A stretch of DNA of 42,304 bases from Myxococcales bacterium (GTDB lineage Bacteria; Myxococcota_A; Polyangia; Haliangiales; Haliangiaceae), in the NCBI GenBank assembly GCA_011526095.1, contig WYBA01000145.1, positions 1 to 42,304 of the forward strand, read 5' to 3'. This document shows, piece after piece, positions 1 to 9,698 of this stretch (position 1 is its first letter; each line of letters begins with the position of its first letter). Under the pieces are notes generated by a model, which searched no databases, was not told the DNA's origin, and saw nothing but the letters and a program-made list of their open reading frames with translations. The position numbers were made by a program, and so were the translations under genes.

Positions 1-404
1 CGGCCGCGGCCGGCGCGCCCGACGCGGCGCCGGCCGCGGGCGGTGCGCCCGACGCGGACCCGCGGCCGGCGCGCGCCGCGCGAGACCCCGCCGCTGGGCT
101 CTCGCTCGACGAGGTCCGCGCCCGGCTCGGCGAGCTGCGGGCCGAGTACCAGGCGGCGACGGCACGGGGCGCGCTGCGCGCGGCGCGTGCGATCGCCGAG
201 CGCACGGTCCCGTACGCCCGGCGGCTCGGCTCGTGGGAGCCATATCAGTGGATCATGGTCATGTCGTGCCGCCTCGGCGACGAGCCGGCGGCGCGCGCAG
301 CGCTGCGCGCGTTGCCTCGCGGCGCCAGCGGCGCGTACCTGCGCCAGGAGATGATCGCTGCGTGCCGGATGCACGGCATGGAGCTCGGCGACGCCCAGGA
401 GTGA
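1..404 (+). CDS. C-terminal part of an unknown protein (partial, start outside window)
   Basis: The frame is open from the left edge and stops with TGA at 402-404, giving about 133 residues. It begins with an Ala/Pro/Gly/Asp-rich low-complexity linker of about 35 residues (repeated GAPDA-type units). A compact helical segment follows, with the phrases LDEVRARLGELRAEY, RAARAIAERTVPYARRLG and EPYQWIMVMSCRLGD. That pattern of paired helices resembles a TPR-like or helical C-terminal domain, such as those seen at the ends of myxobacterial kinases or secreted proteins. I do not recognise the family, and the function cannot be told without the missing N-terminus. The third-position GC bias and the continuous frame support it as a real gene end. 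It converges on the sigma-54 activator, with about 20 bases between the two stop codons. Confidence 0.6.
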   Translation, partial: AAAGAPDAAPAAGGAPDADPRPARAARDPAAGLSLDEVRARLGELRAEYQAATARGALRAARAIAERTVPYARRLGSWEPYQWIMVMSCRLGDEPAARAALRALPRGASGAYLRQEMIAACRMHGMELGDAQE

Positions 405-424
405 CTGCTCGGGTCGGTCCGGGC

Positions 425-1831
<1,407 letters not shown>

Positions 1832-1837
1832 CGGCCC

Positions 1838-1843
1838 ATCCTA
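1838..1843 (-). promoter_or_regulatory. Candidate -10 (TAGGAT) for the sigma-54 activator
   Basis: TAGGAT read on the minus strand lies 6 bases before the GTG start at 1831. Transcription would then begin at or next to the start codon (leaderless). The kinase gene ends only 27 bases upstream, so this would be an internal promoter in addition to readthrough. No convincing -35 was seen. It is one of many similar cases in this window. Confidence 0.4.
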
Positions 1844-1869
1844 CCCGCGGTCCCTCTCCGGCTGGCCGG

Positions 1870-4800
1870 TCACGGCGCGATCATCGCGACGAACCGCTCT
1901 GGCCGCTTGACGTTCTCCGCGGCAAAGAACGCCGCGGCGTCGCGCAGCAGCGCGCCGCCGCGCGTGCCGCCGAGGCGCTCGCCCAGCCGCCACCGCGCGG
2001 CCGCGGCGATCGCGGCCATGCCCGAGGCGCCGGCGCTCGCCGCGGCGCGCTCGAGCTGCGCGACGCAGCCGGCGTCGTCGCCGCGCCGCCCGGCCGCGCC
2101 CGCGCGCAGCAGCGCCGCGAGCGCGTCCGACCACGGCAGCTTCTCGCGATCGAGCGCCGCCGCGTCGTCGGCGACGACCGCCAGCTTCGCCTCGTCGACG
2201 CGCGCGCTCGCCGCCAGCGCGCCGCGGCCACGCAGGTAGGCGCGCTCGACCCGGACGATCTGGATCCGCCCCAGGGTCGAGCGCTCGACCTTGGGCCACG
2301 CCGCCTCCAGCCGCTGCCACGCGGCCGCGCCGTCGCCCTGGTACAGGTCGCAGTGCACGGCCGAGTACTGGCCGTAGTAGCCGTGGAGGTGGAACCCGCC
2401 GGGCCGCTCGAGCCGCGCCTCGGCGAGCTGGCGCCGCGCCTCGGCGACGTCGTCGAGCACGAGCCAGGCGACGTTGCTGCGCCAGCCGCGCAGCGCGTCG
2501 GCGAGGTAGCGATCGCCGAGGTCGAGCGCCTCGCGGACCTGCAGCGGCACGACCTGCGTCAGCTCGCGCAGCCGCCCCAGGTAGTACAGCGCGGCGGCGC
2601 GGTAGATGTGGACGAGGTCGAGCTGCCACCGGTACGGCGTCGGGTTGTCCGCCATCAGCCGCTCGGCCTCGAGGATCATCGGCAGCGAGCCTGGGAAGTC
2701 GCCGCCGAGGAAGCGGACCAGCGACGTCGCGCCGATCGTCCACCCGACCGTGCCGGGATCGCCGGTCTGCTCGGCGAGGGCGCGCGCCCGCGCCGCGACG
2801 CGCTCGGCCTTGGCGCGCCCGGGGCGCCCGACGGTGCTGCGGAACCCGACCTCGAGCGCGAGCGCGTACGCGGCGCGGCGCAGATCGCCGGCGCCGAGGG
2901 CGAACACGAGCTGCCGCGTCTGGAAGTACGCGCCGACGATCGGGTCGACGAACGACAGCCCCGCCGCGGCGGAGCCGCACACGTCGACGCGCGCGAGCTC
3001 GCGCGGGTCGAGCTCCTCCGGCGGCGCCGGCCGGAAGCCGAGGCCGCGGATCGCGAGCCGCGCGCGCCGCGCCACGGTCGCGGCGATCGCGGTGCGGTGG
3101 CTGCGCGGCCGGCGCAGCCCGACCTCGCCGAGGACCTCGTCGGTGAGCGCGAGCCCGCCCTCGAGGTCGCCCGAGCGCAACAGGTGCTCGGCGGCGCGGC
3201 GGCGCAGCTCGAGCGAGGCCGCGGGCGGCGCCCCCTCGGCGGCGGCGCGGAACGCGGCGGCCGCGCCCGCCTGATCGCCCGCGCACGCCAGCGCCTCGGC
3301 GCGGCGGACCTCGATCGCGCGGCGGGCGGTCGGGTTGCCGCCGTCGGCGCCGAGCTCGAGCGCGAGGCCGTGGTAGTGGGCGGCGCGCGAGAACGCCGCG
3401 GCGTGCTCGGCCTGCGCGGCGGCGCGCTGGGCGTAGGGCGCGGCGCGCGCGCGGTCGCCGGCGCCGAGCCAGTGATCGACGAGCGCCGGCGCGTCGTCGC
3501 GCCCGCTCGCCTCGTAGGCGCGGGCCAGGGCGCGGTGGAACCGCGCCGCGTCGTCGGCGGACAGCCCCGCGGTCGCGAGCTCGCGGATCCGGTCGTGGTA
3601 GGGCTCGATCAGCTCGACGTCCCCGTCGGTGCGCGTGCGGATCAGCCGCGCGGCGCGCAGCGCGGCGAGCGCCGCGGGCAGCTCGCGCAGCTCGGCGACG
3701 CGGGCGAGCAGCTCGACCGGCGTCGGCACGCCCGCGGTCGCCGCCGCGGCGAGCATCGCGCGCGCGTCGTCGGGCAGGCGCGCGAGCCGCGCGCGCAGCA
3801 GGTCGTCGAGGCCGCTGCGCGTGTCGCGCGGGTCGTCGGTGCGCACGCCGCCGGCGAGCACCGACAGGAACAGCGGGTTGCCGGCGGCCTCGCGCGCGAT
3901 CGCCGCGGCGCGCTCCGCGCCGTCCTCGAGGTCGCCGAGCAGCTCGCGCGCGAGCTCGACCCCCTCGCCCGCGCCGAGCGGCGCGAGGTCGATCCGGCGG
4001 ACGTCGGCGATCGCGCCGACGGTCGTCGCGGTCAGCGCCGTGATGACCGGCGCGCGCCCCTCGTCCTCGCTGCGGCAGGTCGCGACGAGCAGCACCGGCG
4101 GCGCCTCGGGGTGGTGGACCAGATCGGCGAAGAACGCGGCGCTGTCGCGATCGCCCCACTGCGCGTCGTCGAGGTAGATCACCGTCGCCCGGTCGGCGGC
4201 GAGCGCGCCGAGCAGCGCGCGCAGCGCCCGCGCCGCGCGCGAGCGCAGGCGCTGCGGGTCCCCCTCGCTGACGTCGAGCGGCAGGGGCTGGATCGCCGGC
4301 ACGCGGCGCAGCGACGGGAACAGCCGCACCAGCGCGTCGAGGTCGGGCGGCAGCCGCGCCGCGACCTCGTCGGTCGGGCGGCGCCGCAGGTGCGCGACGA
4401 CCGCGTCGAGCACGCTGTCGAGCGCCTTGTACGGGACGGTCTCGCGCTCGTAGCACCGCGCCTCGAGCACCAGCGCGTCGCGCCGCCGCGCCAGCTCGAC
4501 GAACCGCCGGCCGAGCGCCGACTTGCCGATGCCCGACGGGCCGGCGATCACCGCGGCGACGCCGCGGCGGCGCGAGGCGTCGAGCGCGTCGTCGAGCGCG
4601 GCGAGCTGGCGCGCGCGGCCGACGAACGGCGCGGCGGGGGCGGGGCCGGGCGCGGGCTCGGCCCCCGCGGCGCCCAGCCGGGCGCGGATCTGGTCGACGC
4701 TCGGGCGGGCCGCCGGGTCGCGCGCGAGCAGGTCCATCGCGAGCGCGCACAGATCCTCGGGCAGGCCCGCGACCCGCGCGCCCGGCGGCTCGGGGTCGCG

Positions 4801-5571
4801 CTCGAGCTTGGCGGCGAGCACCTCGGCCGCCGTGCCGGGGAACGGCTCGGTCGCGGTCAGCGCCTCGTACAGCAGCACGCCGACGCCATACCAGTCGCTG
4901 GCCTCGCCCAGCGGCTGGCCGGCGACCTGCTCGGGGGACATGTAGCCGGGGGTGCCGCTGCGGTTGTGCGCCTCGGGCGTCGCGATCGGGCTGGCGGTGT
5001 GGACCGCGAGGCCGAAGTCGCAAACTGCGACGCGGCCGTCGCGCGCGACCAGCACGTTCGACGGCTTGACGTCGCGGTGGACGATGCCCGCGCGGTGGAG
5101 CGCGGCGAGCCCCTCGACCAGCTGCGGCAGCGCCGCGCGCAGCCGCGCCTCGTCGAGCGGCCGCCGCGCCAGCGAGGCGCGCGCCTGCTTGCGCCGCCGC
5201 CGGCGGCTGGCGGGATCGAGCGCGGGCTCGACCACGGTCTGCTCGCCGGTCTCGGCGGCGGGATCGACGCCGCGCGGCGGCCGGACGTGCTCGAGGAACC
5301 CGACCCCCTCGACCAGCTCCATCGTGAAGAACCACTCGTCGCCGGCGTACAGGTGGTAGAGCGCCACGACGTTGGGGTGCGACACGTCGGCGAGCGCGCG
5401 GAACTCGTGCTTGAACCGGTAGGCGTCGACGCCATCGACCTGGCGCATCGTCTTGAGCGCGACCTCGGCCTGCTGGACGCGGTCCCACGCGCGGTAGACG
5501 ACGCCCATGCCGCCGGCGCCGAGCGTCGCGCGCACGGTGTAGCGGTCGCCGAACACGCGGGGCGGCGCCAT
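1870..5571 (-). CDS. Large Ser/Thr protein kinase with AAA-type ATPase and TPR-like C-terminus
   Basis: A 1233-residue protein. The Hanks-type kinase domain is at about 9-300: Gly loop LGAGGMGVVY, Lys40 in VALK, HRD at 165-167, DFG at 185-187, GTPGYMSPEQ activation segment. A basic insert near 100-140 (a run of five Arg, then KQAR) sits between the hinge and the catalytic loop. An AAA-type ATPase follows at about 316-600, with FVGR entry motif, Walker A GPSGIGKS at 344-351 and Walker B YLDDAQW. The last 600 residues are Ala/Arg-rich helical repeats of TPR type. This matches the PknK-like kinase-ATPase architecture common in myxobacteria. No transmembrane helix was seen, so it is probably cytosolic. 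It precedes the FHA activator on the same strand and may phosphorylate a ligand of that FHA domain (inference). ATG start at 5571. Confidence 0.93.
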   Translation of the reverse strand: MAPPRVFGDRYTVRATLGAGGMGVVYRAWDRVQQAEVALKTMRQVDGVDAYRFKHEFRALADVSHPNVVALYHLYAGDEWFFTMELVEGVGFLEHVRPPRGVDPAAETGEQTVVEPALDPASRRRRRKQARASLARRPLDEARLRAALPQLVEGLAALHRAGIVHRDVKPSNVLVARDGRVAVCDFGLAVHTASPIATPEAHNRSGTPGYMSPEQVAGQPLGEASDWYGVGVLLYEALTATEPFPGTAAEVLAAKLERDPEPPGARVAGLPEDLCALAMDLLARDPAARPSVDQIRARLGAAGAEPAPGPAPAAPFVGRARQLAALDDALDASRRRGVAAVIAGPSGIGKSALGRRFVELARRRDALVLEARCYERETVPYKALDSVLDAVVAHLRRRPTDEVAARLPPDLDALVRLFPSLRRVPAIQPLPLDVSEGDPQRLRSRAARALRALLGALAADRATVIYLDDAQWGDRDSAAFFADLVHHPEAPPVLLVATCRSEDEGRAPVITALTATTVGAIADVRRIDLAPLGAGEGVELARELLGDLEDGAERAAAIAREAAGNPLFLSVLAGGVRTDDPRDTRSGLDDLLRARLARLPDDARAMLAAAATAGVPTPVELLARVAELRELPAALAALRAARLIRTRTDGDVELIEPYHDRIRELATAGLSADDAARFHRALARAYEASGRDDAPALVDHWLGAGDRARAAPYAQRAAAQAEHAAAFSRAAHYHGLALELGADGGNPTARRAIEVRRAEALACAGDQAGAAAAFRAAAEGAPPAASLELRRRAAEHLLRSGDLEGGLALTDEVLGEVGLRRPRSHRTAIAATVARRARLAIRGLGFRPAPPEELDPRELARVDVCGSAAAGLSFVDPIVGAYFQTRQLVFALGAGDLRRAAYALALEVGFRSTVGRPGRAKAERVAARARALAEQTGDPGTVGWTIGATSLVRFLGGDFPGSLPMILEAERLMADNPTPYRWQLDLVHIYRAAALYYLGRLRELTQVVPLQVREALDLGDRYLADALRGWRSNVAWLVLDDVAEARRQLAEARLERPGGFHLHGYYGQYSAVHCDLYQGDGAAAWQRLEAAWPKVERSTLGRIQIVRVERAYLRGRGALAASARVDEAKLAVVADDAAALDREKLPWSDALAALLRAGAAGRRGDDAGCVAQLERAAASAGASGMAAIAAAARWRLGERLGGTRGGALLRDAAAFFAAENVKRPERFVAMIAP

Positions 5572-5579
5572 GCGCGACG

Positions 5580-5602
5580 AGCTTACCGAGCGCGGCTATG
5601 AT
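5580..5602. promoter_or_regulatory. Back-to-back -10 elements between the kinase and the UPF0104-type gene
   Basis: Only 41 bases separate the divergent starts at 5571 (minus) and 5613 (plus). On the minus strand TAAGCT (5585 to 5580) ends 8 bases before the kinase ATG. On the plus strand TATGAT (5597-5602) ends 10 bases before ATG 5613. The two hexamers lie 11 bases apart, so polymerase binding in the two directions should compete. Neither start has a Shine-Dalgarno. Neither hexamer has a good -35. Confidence 0.45.
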
Positions 5603-5612
5603 GGGTCCACGC

Positions 5613-6569
5613 ATGGAGCAGCCCGTCGCATCGACCCGGCGGCTCCGCTGGGCGCGGCGGGCGGCGCCGTGGGTGATCACCGCAGGTGTGGTCGCCGCGC
5701 TGCTCGTCCAGTACCCGCTCGACCGGATCGCCGCCGAGGTCGCGCGCGGCGACACGCTCGCGATGGTGCCGGTCGCGGCGGGCGTGATCCTGATCCAGTG
5801 GTTCGCGATCGTCGCGGGCGACCTGCTGGTGCTGCGGCCGATCGTCGGGCCGATCGGCTACGTCGCGATGCTGCGCAACAAGGCAGGCGTCGCGGTGACC
5901 AACGCGCTCGGGATCGCGGCGAGCTACGGCGGCTACGCGGTGTGGATCCAGCGGCGGTTCCGCTGCCCGACCGGCGCGGCGATCGGCGCCGTCATGTTCA
6001 TCTCGCTGACCGATCTGTGCGCGGTCGCGACGATCGCCTCGGTCGCGATGTGGGTCGGCGAGGACGTCCCGGGCGTGGGGCGATGGTCGCTCGGGGTGAT
6101 CGCGCCGGCGATCGCCGCCGTCGCGCTGGGGCTGATGCTGTGGCCGGTGCGCGGCGGTCGCCGCCCGGTGCTCGACCCGTGGCGCCGGCTGACCGTGCGC
6201 GCGCGCCTCGCCGGGCTGGTGCTGCGCGCGGCGAACATCCTGCTGATCATCGTCGCGACGTGGATCGCGGCGCGCGCGTTCGGCATGCCGATCCCGCTCG
6301 GGGCGATGCTCAGCTACCTGCCGGTGCTGCTCGTCGTCGGCGCGATGCCGATCAACGTCGCGGGGTTCGGCCCGGTGCAGGCGGCGTGGGTCGCGATGTT
6401 CGCGCCGTGGGCGCCGGGCGAGCAGGTGCTGGCGTTCCAGTTCCTGTGGCACGCGCTGATGCTGGCGGCGCTCGTGGTGCGCGGCGCGCCGTTCCTGCGC
6501 GGTGTCGTCGCCGACGTCGCGGGGCGACCGCCGGGCGAGGCGCCCCTCGCGACACCGCCAACGTCGTGA
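5613..6569 (+). CDS. UPF0104 / lysylphosphatidylglycerol-synthase-type integral membrane protein
   Basis: A 318-residue, very hydrophobic protein with about eight predicted membrane segments (for example ITAGVVAALLVQYPL near the N-terminus, VPVAAGVILIQWFAIV, SYLPVLLVVGAMP). The segment MPINVAGFGPVQAAW is the typical conserved block of the flippase-like transmembrane family related to the membrane half of MprF, so a role in lipid translocation or envelope modification is likely. The soluble lysyl-transferase half is absent. In-frame ATGs exist at 5598 and 5601, but these lie inside the TATGAT hexamer, so 5613 is preferred. Family call is fairly secure, substrate unknown. Confidence 0.75.
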   Translation: MEQPVASTRRLRWARRAAPWVITAGVVAALLVQYPLDRIAAEVARGDTLAMVPVAAGVILIQWFAIVAGDLLVLRPIVGPIGYVAMLRNKAGVAVTNALGIAASYGGYAVWIQRRFRCPTGAAIGAVMFISLTDLCAVATIASVAMWVGEDVPGVGRWSLGVIAPAIAAVALGLMLWPVRGGRRPVLDPWRRLTVRARLAGLVLRAANILLIIVATWIAARAFGMPIPLGAMLSYLPVLLVVGAMPINVAGFGPVQAAWVAMFAPWAPGEQVLAFQFLWHALMLAALVVRGAPFLRGVVADVAGRPPGEAPLATPPTS

Positions 6570-6648
6570 CCTTGGGTTGTCACCGCGCGCGTACAGGACG
6601 TGACGAAACGCTGCGAGTCCTCGACGGGGCTCGCGCGTTTCAGTCGGC

Positions 6649-7668
6649 ATGACGACTCCCCGCATCGCTCACGCCACCCATCCCCAGCCCACCACCACCC
6701 ACCGCCTGCGCCGCCCCGTGCTCGGCGCCACGCTCGCCCTGGTCGCGTTCGCCGCGTGCCAGGGCGCCGCGGATCACCGCAGCGCCGCCGCGTCGGATCC
6801 CCCGGCGCCCGTGCCCGGCGACGAGATGCGACACGACAAGGCCGCGATGACCGAGGCGCGCGCGGCGGCGCCGGCGCGCGACCCGGCGAGCGGCCTGATG
6901 AAGCCCGTCGACAACCGCAAGATCGTGCGCACCGGCCACGTCGCGCTCGTCGTCACCACGTACGACGAGGCGCGGGCGCAGCTCGACGCGATCGTCCAGC
7001 AGGCCGGTGGGTTCATCGACTCGACCCGCGTCTCGCACCACGAGGGCCGGGTCAGCCAGGCCGAGCTGGTGCTGCGCGTCCCGGCGTCGGCGTTCGGCGG
7101 CCTGCTGCCGGCGCTGCGCGCGCTCGGTGAGATCCAGTCCGAGACGACCGACGCCTCGGACATCACCGATCAGTACGTCGACGTCAGCGCGCGCCTCGCC
7201 AGCGCCCGCGCGCTCGAGAAGCGGCTGCTCGAGCTCGCCGCGACCGGCACCGGCCGCGTGTCCGAGGTGCTCGAGGTCGAGCGCGAGCTCGCGCGCGTTC
7301 GCGCCGAGGTCGAGCAGTACCAGGGCACGATCCGGATGTGGGACGACCAGATCGCGCTGTCGACCTTGTCGATCACGCTGTCGACGAAGCAGCCCGAGAT
7401 CGCGGCGCCGAAGCCGCCCGCGCCGCCGTCGTTCGGCGACAACGTCGAGGGCGCGTTCGACCGCTCGGTCGAGGCGCTCGGCGACGCCGGCGAGGCCCTC
7501 GCGATGGCCGCGGTCTCGCTGCTGCCGTGGATGCCGCTGATCCTGCCCGGCCTGTTCCTCGGCCGCCGCTTCGTTCGCCGCCACCTCACGCTGCCGCGCG
7601 CGATCGTCCACGTCGCGCCGCCGCCGCCGCCGCCGGCGCCCCCGGAGCCCCCGGCGCCGCCGGCTTGA
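6649..7668 (+). CDS. DUF4349 lipoprotein
   Basis: A 339-residue exported lipoprotein. The N-terminus has basic residues, then a hydrophobic stretch ending in the lipobox-like AFAAC at about residues 33-37, so Cys37 is the probable lipidation site. A disordered Ala/Pro linker follows. The DUF4349 core runs from about residue 88 to 250: IVRTGHVALVVTTYDEA, AGGFIDST, LVLRVPASAF, then a coiled-coil stretch rich in Glu/Arg (VSEVLEVERELARVRAEVEQYQ is the middle of it) and QIALSTLSITL. A C-terminal hydrophobic segment (LPWMPLILPGLFLG) and a proline-rich tail finish the protein, so it may be anchored at both ends. The biochemical role of DUF4349 is not established. The gene stands alone and is followed by repeats and a strong hairpin. 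Confidence 0.85.
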   Translation: MTTPRIAHATHPQPTTTHRLRRPVLGATLALVAFAACQGAADHRSAAASDPPAPVPGDEMRHDKAAMTEARAAAPARDPASGLMKPVDNRKIVRTGHVALVVTTYDEARAQLDAIVQQAGGFIDSTRVSHHEGRVSQAELVLRVPASAFGGLLPALRALGEIQSETTDASDITDQYVDVSARLASARALEKRLLELAATGTGRVSEVLEVERELARVRAEVEQYQGTIRMWDDQIALSTLSITLSTKQPEIAAPKPPAPPSFGDNVEGAFDRSVEALGDAGEALAMAAVSLLPWMPLILPGLFLGRRFVRRHLTLPRAIVHVAPPPPPPAPPEPPAPPA

Positions 7669-7669
7669 T

Positions 7670-7745
7670 CGATCGATCGGCCCGACGGAGGACCGTCGGC
7701 CCGATCTCGATCGATCGGCCCGACGGAGGACCGTCGGCCCGATCT
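7670..7745. repeat. Tandem duplication of a 38-base unit containing a hairpin
   Basis: Two identical copies of a 38-base unit lie head to tail (7670-7707 and 7708-7745), starting two bases after the DUF4349 stop codon. Each begins with CGATCGATCGG and contains the inverted repeat CCGACGG-AGGA-CCGTCGG (7-bp stem, 4-base loop). Transcribed, the pair would give two identical hairpins, perhaps part of the terminator region of the upstream gene or a small mobile repeat. Confidence 0.85.
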
Positions 7746-7766
7746 CCTTCGGACCCGGAGTCGGAG

Positions 7767-7795
7767 CTGGGGGGAGCCGGAACGGCTCCCCCCAG
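7767..7795. terminator. Strong hairpin, probable terminator
   Basis: A perfect 13-bp stem (CTGGGGGGAGCCG paired with CGGCTCCCCCCAG) closed by a GAA loop. It is about 100 bases after the DUF4349 stop codon. No U-tract follows, as is usual at this GC content. It could work in both directions. Confidence 0.6.
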
Positions 7796-8025
7796 ACCCC
7801 CCATCCGGGATCCGGACACGGATCAGCGCGTACCGCGGACCCTCCCGATCACGTTCCTTCGCAGGACGTCAGCGCGCGGCGCGCCCGCGCGCAGGGTGGG
7901 CTCCGCGGGTGGAAAGGCGCGGGCTTCGTGCGGTAGGTGGAGACAGCGGAGCAGACCGTCGGTGCAGGCACCAGGTCCCCGACCGAAGGCAGGCTCGACC
8001 GCGCCGAACCCGCGGGGCCCACCCG

Positions 8026-8141
8026 AGCGCGAGGCAGCCGCGCGCGTTCGCGGTCACCCGACCGCCCGCAGGAGGGGGGCGCGCGTCCGCGGTGACGACA
8101 GCGCGAGGCAGCCGCGCGCGTTGGCGGTCACCCGACCGCCC
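8026..8141. repeat. Pair of 42-base direct repeats with one mismatch
   Basis: Positions 8026-8067 and 8100-8141 match over 42 bases except for one base (TTCG against TTGG). They begin AGCGCGAGGCAGCCGCGC and end GGTCACCCGACCGCCC. The period is 74 bases. Each contains the small inverted repeat GGTC-ACCC-GACC. They lie just past the 3' end of the MocR gene and could be intergenic repeats or part of an unknown RNA. Confidence 0.8.
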
Positions 8142-8161
8142 CGTGCGGGGGCCAGCCGCGC

Positions 8162-9643
8162 TCACCCGCGCAGCGCGCGGCGCAGCGCGCGCACCGCGTC
8201 GCGCAGCTCGGCCTCGTCGTGGCGCGCGAACCCCAGACGTACGTACGGGCGCGCGCGTCCGAGCAGGTGCAGGTCGCGGCCGATCGCGATCGCCACGCCG
8301 CGCGCCCGCGCGCGCGCCTGCCACGCCGGCAGCGCGACGTCGTCAACGACGCGCGCCCACAGCGTCATGCCGCCGGCCGGCGCGCGCGCCTCGACCACGC
8401 CGCGCAGCTCGCGGTCGAGCGCGTCGAGCAGCGCGTCGCGGCGCCCGAGGTAGACGCCGCGCGTGCGCCGGGCGTGGCGCGCCAGCTCGCCGTCCTCGAT
8501 CAGCTCGGCGACCGCGAGCTCCAGCACGTGGTCGCCCTGGCGGTCGACCGTGGCGCGCAGCCGGGCCAGCGCGTCGATCACCGGCGTGGGCGCCACGACG
8601 TAGCCGAGCCGCAGCCCCGGCGCGAGCACCTTCGACAGCGTCCCGACGTGGAGCACGTGGCCGCCCGGGTCGGCGGCGGCGAGCGGCGCCACCGGGCGAC
8701 CGTCGTAGTGGTACTCGTGGTCGTAGTCGTCCTCGATGATCGCCAGGCCATCCGCCCGCGCGCGCCCGAGCAGCGCCAGCCGCCGCGCCGGGGACATCAC
8801 GACCGTCGTCGGGTACTGGTGGTGCGGCGTCGTGTAGACCGCCGCGAGGCGCGCGGGCAGGGCGTCGGCGACGAGCCCGGCGTCGTCGAGCGGCGCCGCG
8901 ACCAGCCGCGCGCCGGCGTGGCGCAGCGCCGCCCACGCCGGCGCGTAGCCCAGCTCCTCGACCGCGACGACGCGACCCGTCCGGCCGGGGCCGACGATCA
9001 GCCGCGCGATCAGGTCGAGCGCCTGCTGGCTGCCGCGCGTCACCAGCACGTGCTCGGCGGTGGCGGGGATCGCGCGGGTGTCGCGCACCATCGCCGCGAT
9101 CGCCTCGCGCAGGGCGGGCGCGCCGTGCGCCGGCCCGTACTCGAGCGCGCCGCGCCGCGGGGCGGCGGCGAGCGCGCGCCGGTACGCGCGGGCGAGCGCG
9201 GCGGTCGGGAACAGCCGCGGATCCGGGACGCCCAGCGACAGCCGGTAGCGCGCGGTCATCGCGTCGAGCGGCGCGGGCGGCGACGCGGGCGGCTCCGGCA
9301 AGGCGAAGCCGGGGCGGGACGCGACGCCCGCCGGCGCGCGCGCGCCTCGCCGCGGCGCCGGATCCGGCAGGTCGCCCGACACGAACGTGCCCGCCGCGCC
9401 GCGCGCGACGATCCAGCCTTGCGTCGCCAGCTCGTCGTAGGCCGCGACGATCGTGTTGCGGCTCACCTCGAACCGGCGCGCGAGCGCGCGCGTGCTCGGC
9501 AGCCGGTCGCCCGGGCGCAGCGCGCCGCGGCGGACGTCGGCGACGACCGCCTCGGCGACCCGGACGAACGCGGCGGCCGCACCGGCGCCGCGGCGCAGCG
9601 GCGGGTCGGTCGGAGAGGGGCCGGGGCCGGAGATGGACCACAT
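8162..9643 (-). CDS. MocR/GntR-family PLP-dependent transcriptional regulator (PdxR-like)
   Basis: A 493-residue protein. The N-terminal winged helix-turn-helix of GntR type covers about 25-95 (LRPGDRLPSTRALARRFEVS, SRNTIVAAYDELATQGW). It is joined by a Pro-rich linker to a fold-type I aminotransferase domain from about 130. That domain has the PLP-binding Lys338 in VGTLSKVLAPGLRLGY and the IIEDDYDHEYHYDG motif. Such proteins sense PLP or an amino compound and commonly control vitamin B6 or amino-acid genes. I chose ATG 9643: the frame stays open to 9745, but that longer form would cross the operator sites and the start of the divergent gene. The divergent neighbour is a PNPOx-like protein, its probable target. 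Family call is firm, effector unknown. Confidence 0.92.
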   Translation of the reverse strand: MWSISGPGPSPTDPPLRRGAGAAAAFVRVAEAVVADVRRGALRPGDRLPSTRALARRFEVSRNTIVAAYDELATQGWIVARGAAGTFVSGDLPDPAPRRGARAPAGVASRPGFALPEPPASPPAPLDAMTARYRLSLGVPDPRLFPTAALARAYRRALAAAPRRGALEYGPAHGAPALREAIAAMVRDTRAIPATAEHVLVTRGSQQALDLIARLIVGPGRTGRVVAVEELGYAPAWAALRHAGARLVAAPLDDAGLVADALPARLAAVYTTPHHQYPTTVVMSPARRLALLGRARADGLAIIEDDYDHEYHYDGRPVAPLAAADPGGHVLHVGTLSKVLAPGLRLGYVVAPTPVIDALARLRATVDRQGDHVLELAVAELIEDGELARHARRTRGVYLGRRDALLDALDRELRGVVEARAPAGGMTLWARVVDDVALPAWQARARARGVAIAIGRDLHLLGRARPYVRLGFARHDEAELRDAVRALRRALRG

Positions 9644-9677
9644 GAGACGTTCAGCTTGGACCTGTTCGGTGGTCCAT
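9633..9677. promoter_or_regulatory. Probable MocR binding region: three TGGACC-type half-sites
   Basis: Between the divergent regulator and PNPOx-like gene lie TGGACC at 9634-9639, TGGACC at 9657-9662 (direct repeat, 23 bases apart) and GGTCCA at 9671-9676. The outer two are part of a longer inverted repeat, ATGGACCAC (9633-9641) and GTGGTCCAT (9669-9677). Two direct plus one inverted half-site at roughly two helical turns is the layout reported for MocR regulators, and the GTGG-TCC core resembles PdxR sites. The first half-site overlaps the regulator's start codon, suggesting autorepression. Confidence 0.7.
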
Positions 9678-9698
9678 ACCAGGCGCACGGTGTCGGGC

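Larger units (their letters stand above)
7669..8161. other. Gene-free gap of about 490 bases with repeats and a terminator-like hairpin
   Basis: I see no convincing coding frame here on either strand. The gap holds a 38-base tandem duplication (7670-7745), a 13-bp-stem hairpin (7767-7795) and a pair of 42-base direct repeats (8026-8067 and 8100-8141), each described separately. The part between 7800 and 8025 shows nothing else I can name. Confidence 0.6.

Noticed and set aside
2353..5601. Long open plus-strand frame antisense to the kinase gene
   Set aside because: It encodes Arg/Glu/Val-rich low-complexity sequence with no domains and is a by-product of the GC bias opposite a real gene. The same holds for long antisense frames at 233-2239, 8219-10396, 17170-19710 and 34547-39064.
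5598..5612. Earlier starts (ATG 5598 and 5601) of the UPF0104-type gene
   Set aside because: These ATGs fall inside the TATGAT hexamer that fits a -10 element. ATG 5613 leaves a short leader and a normal N-terminus.
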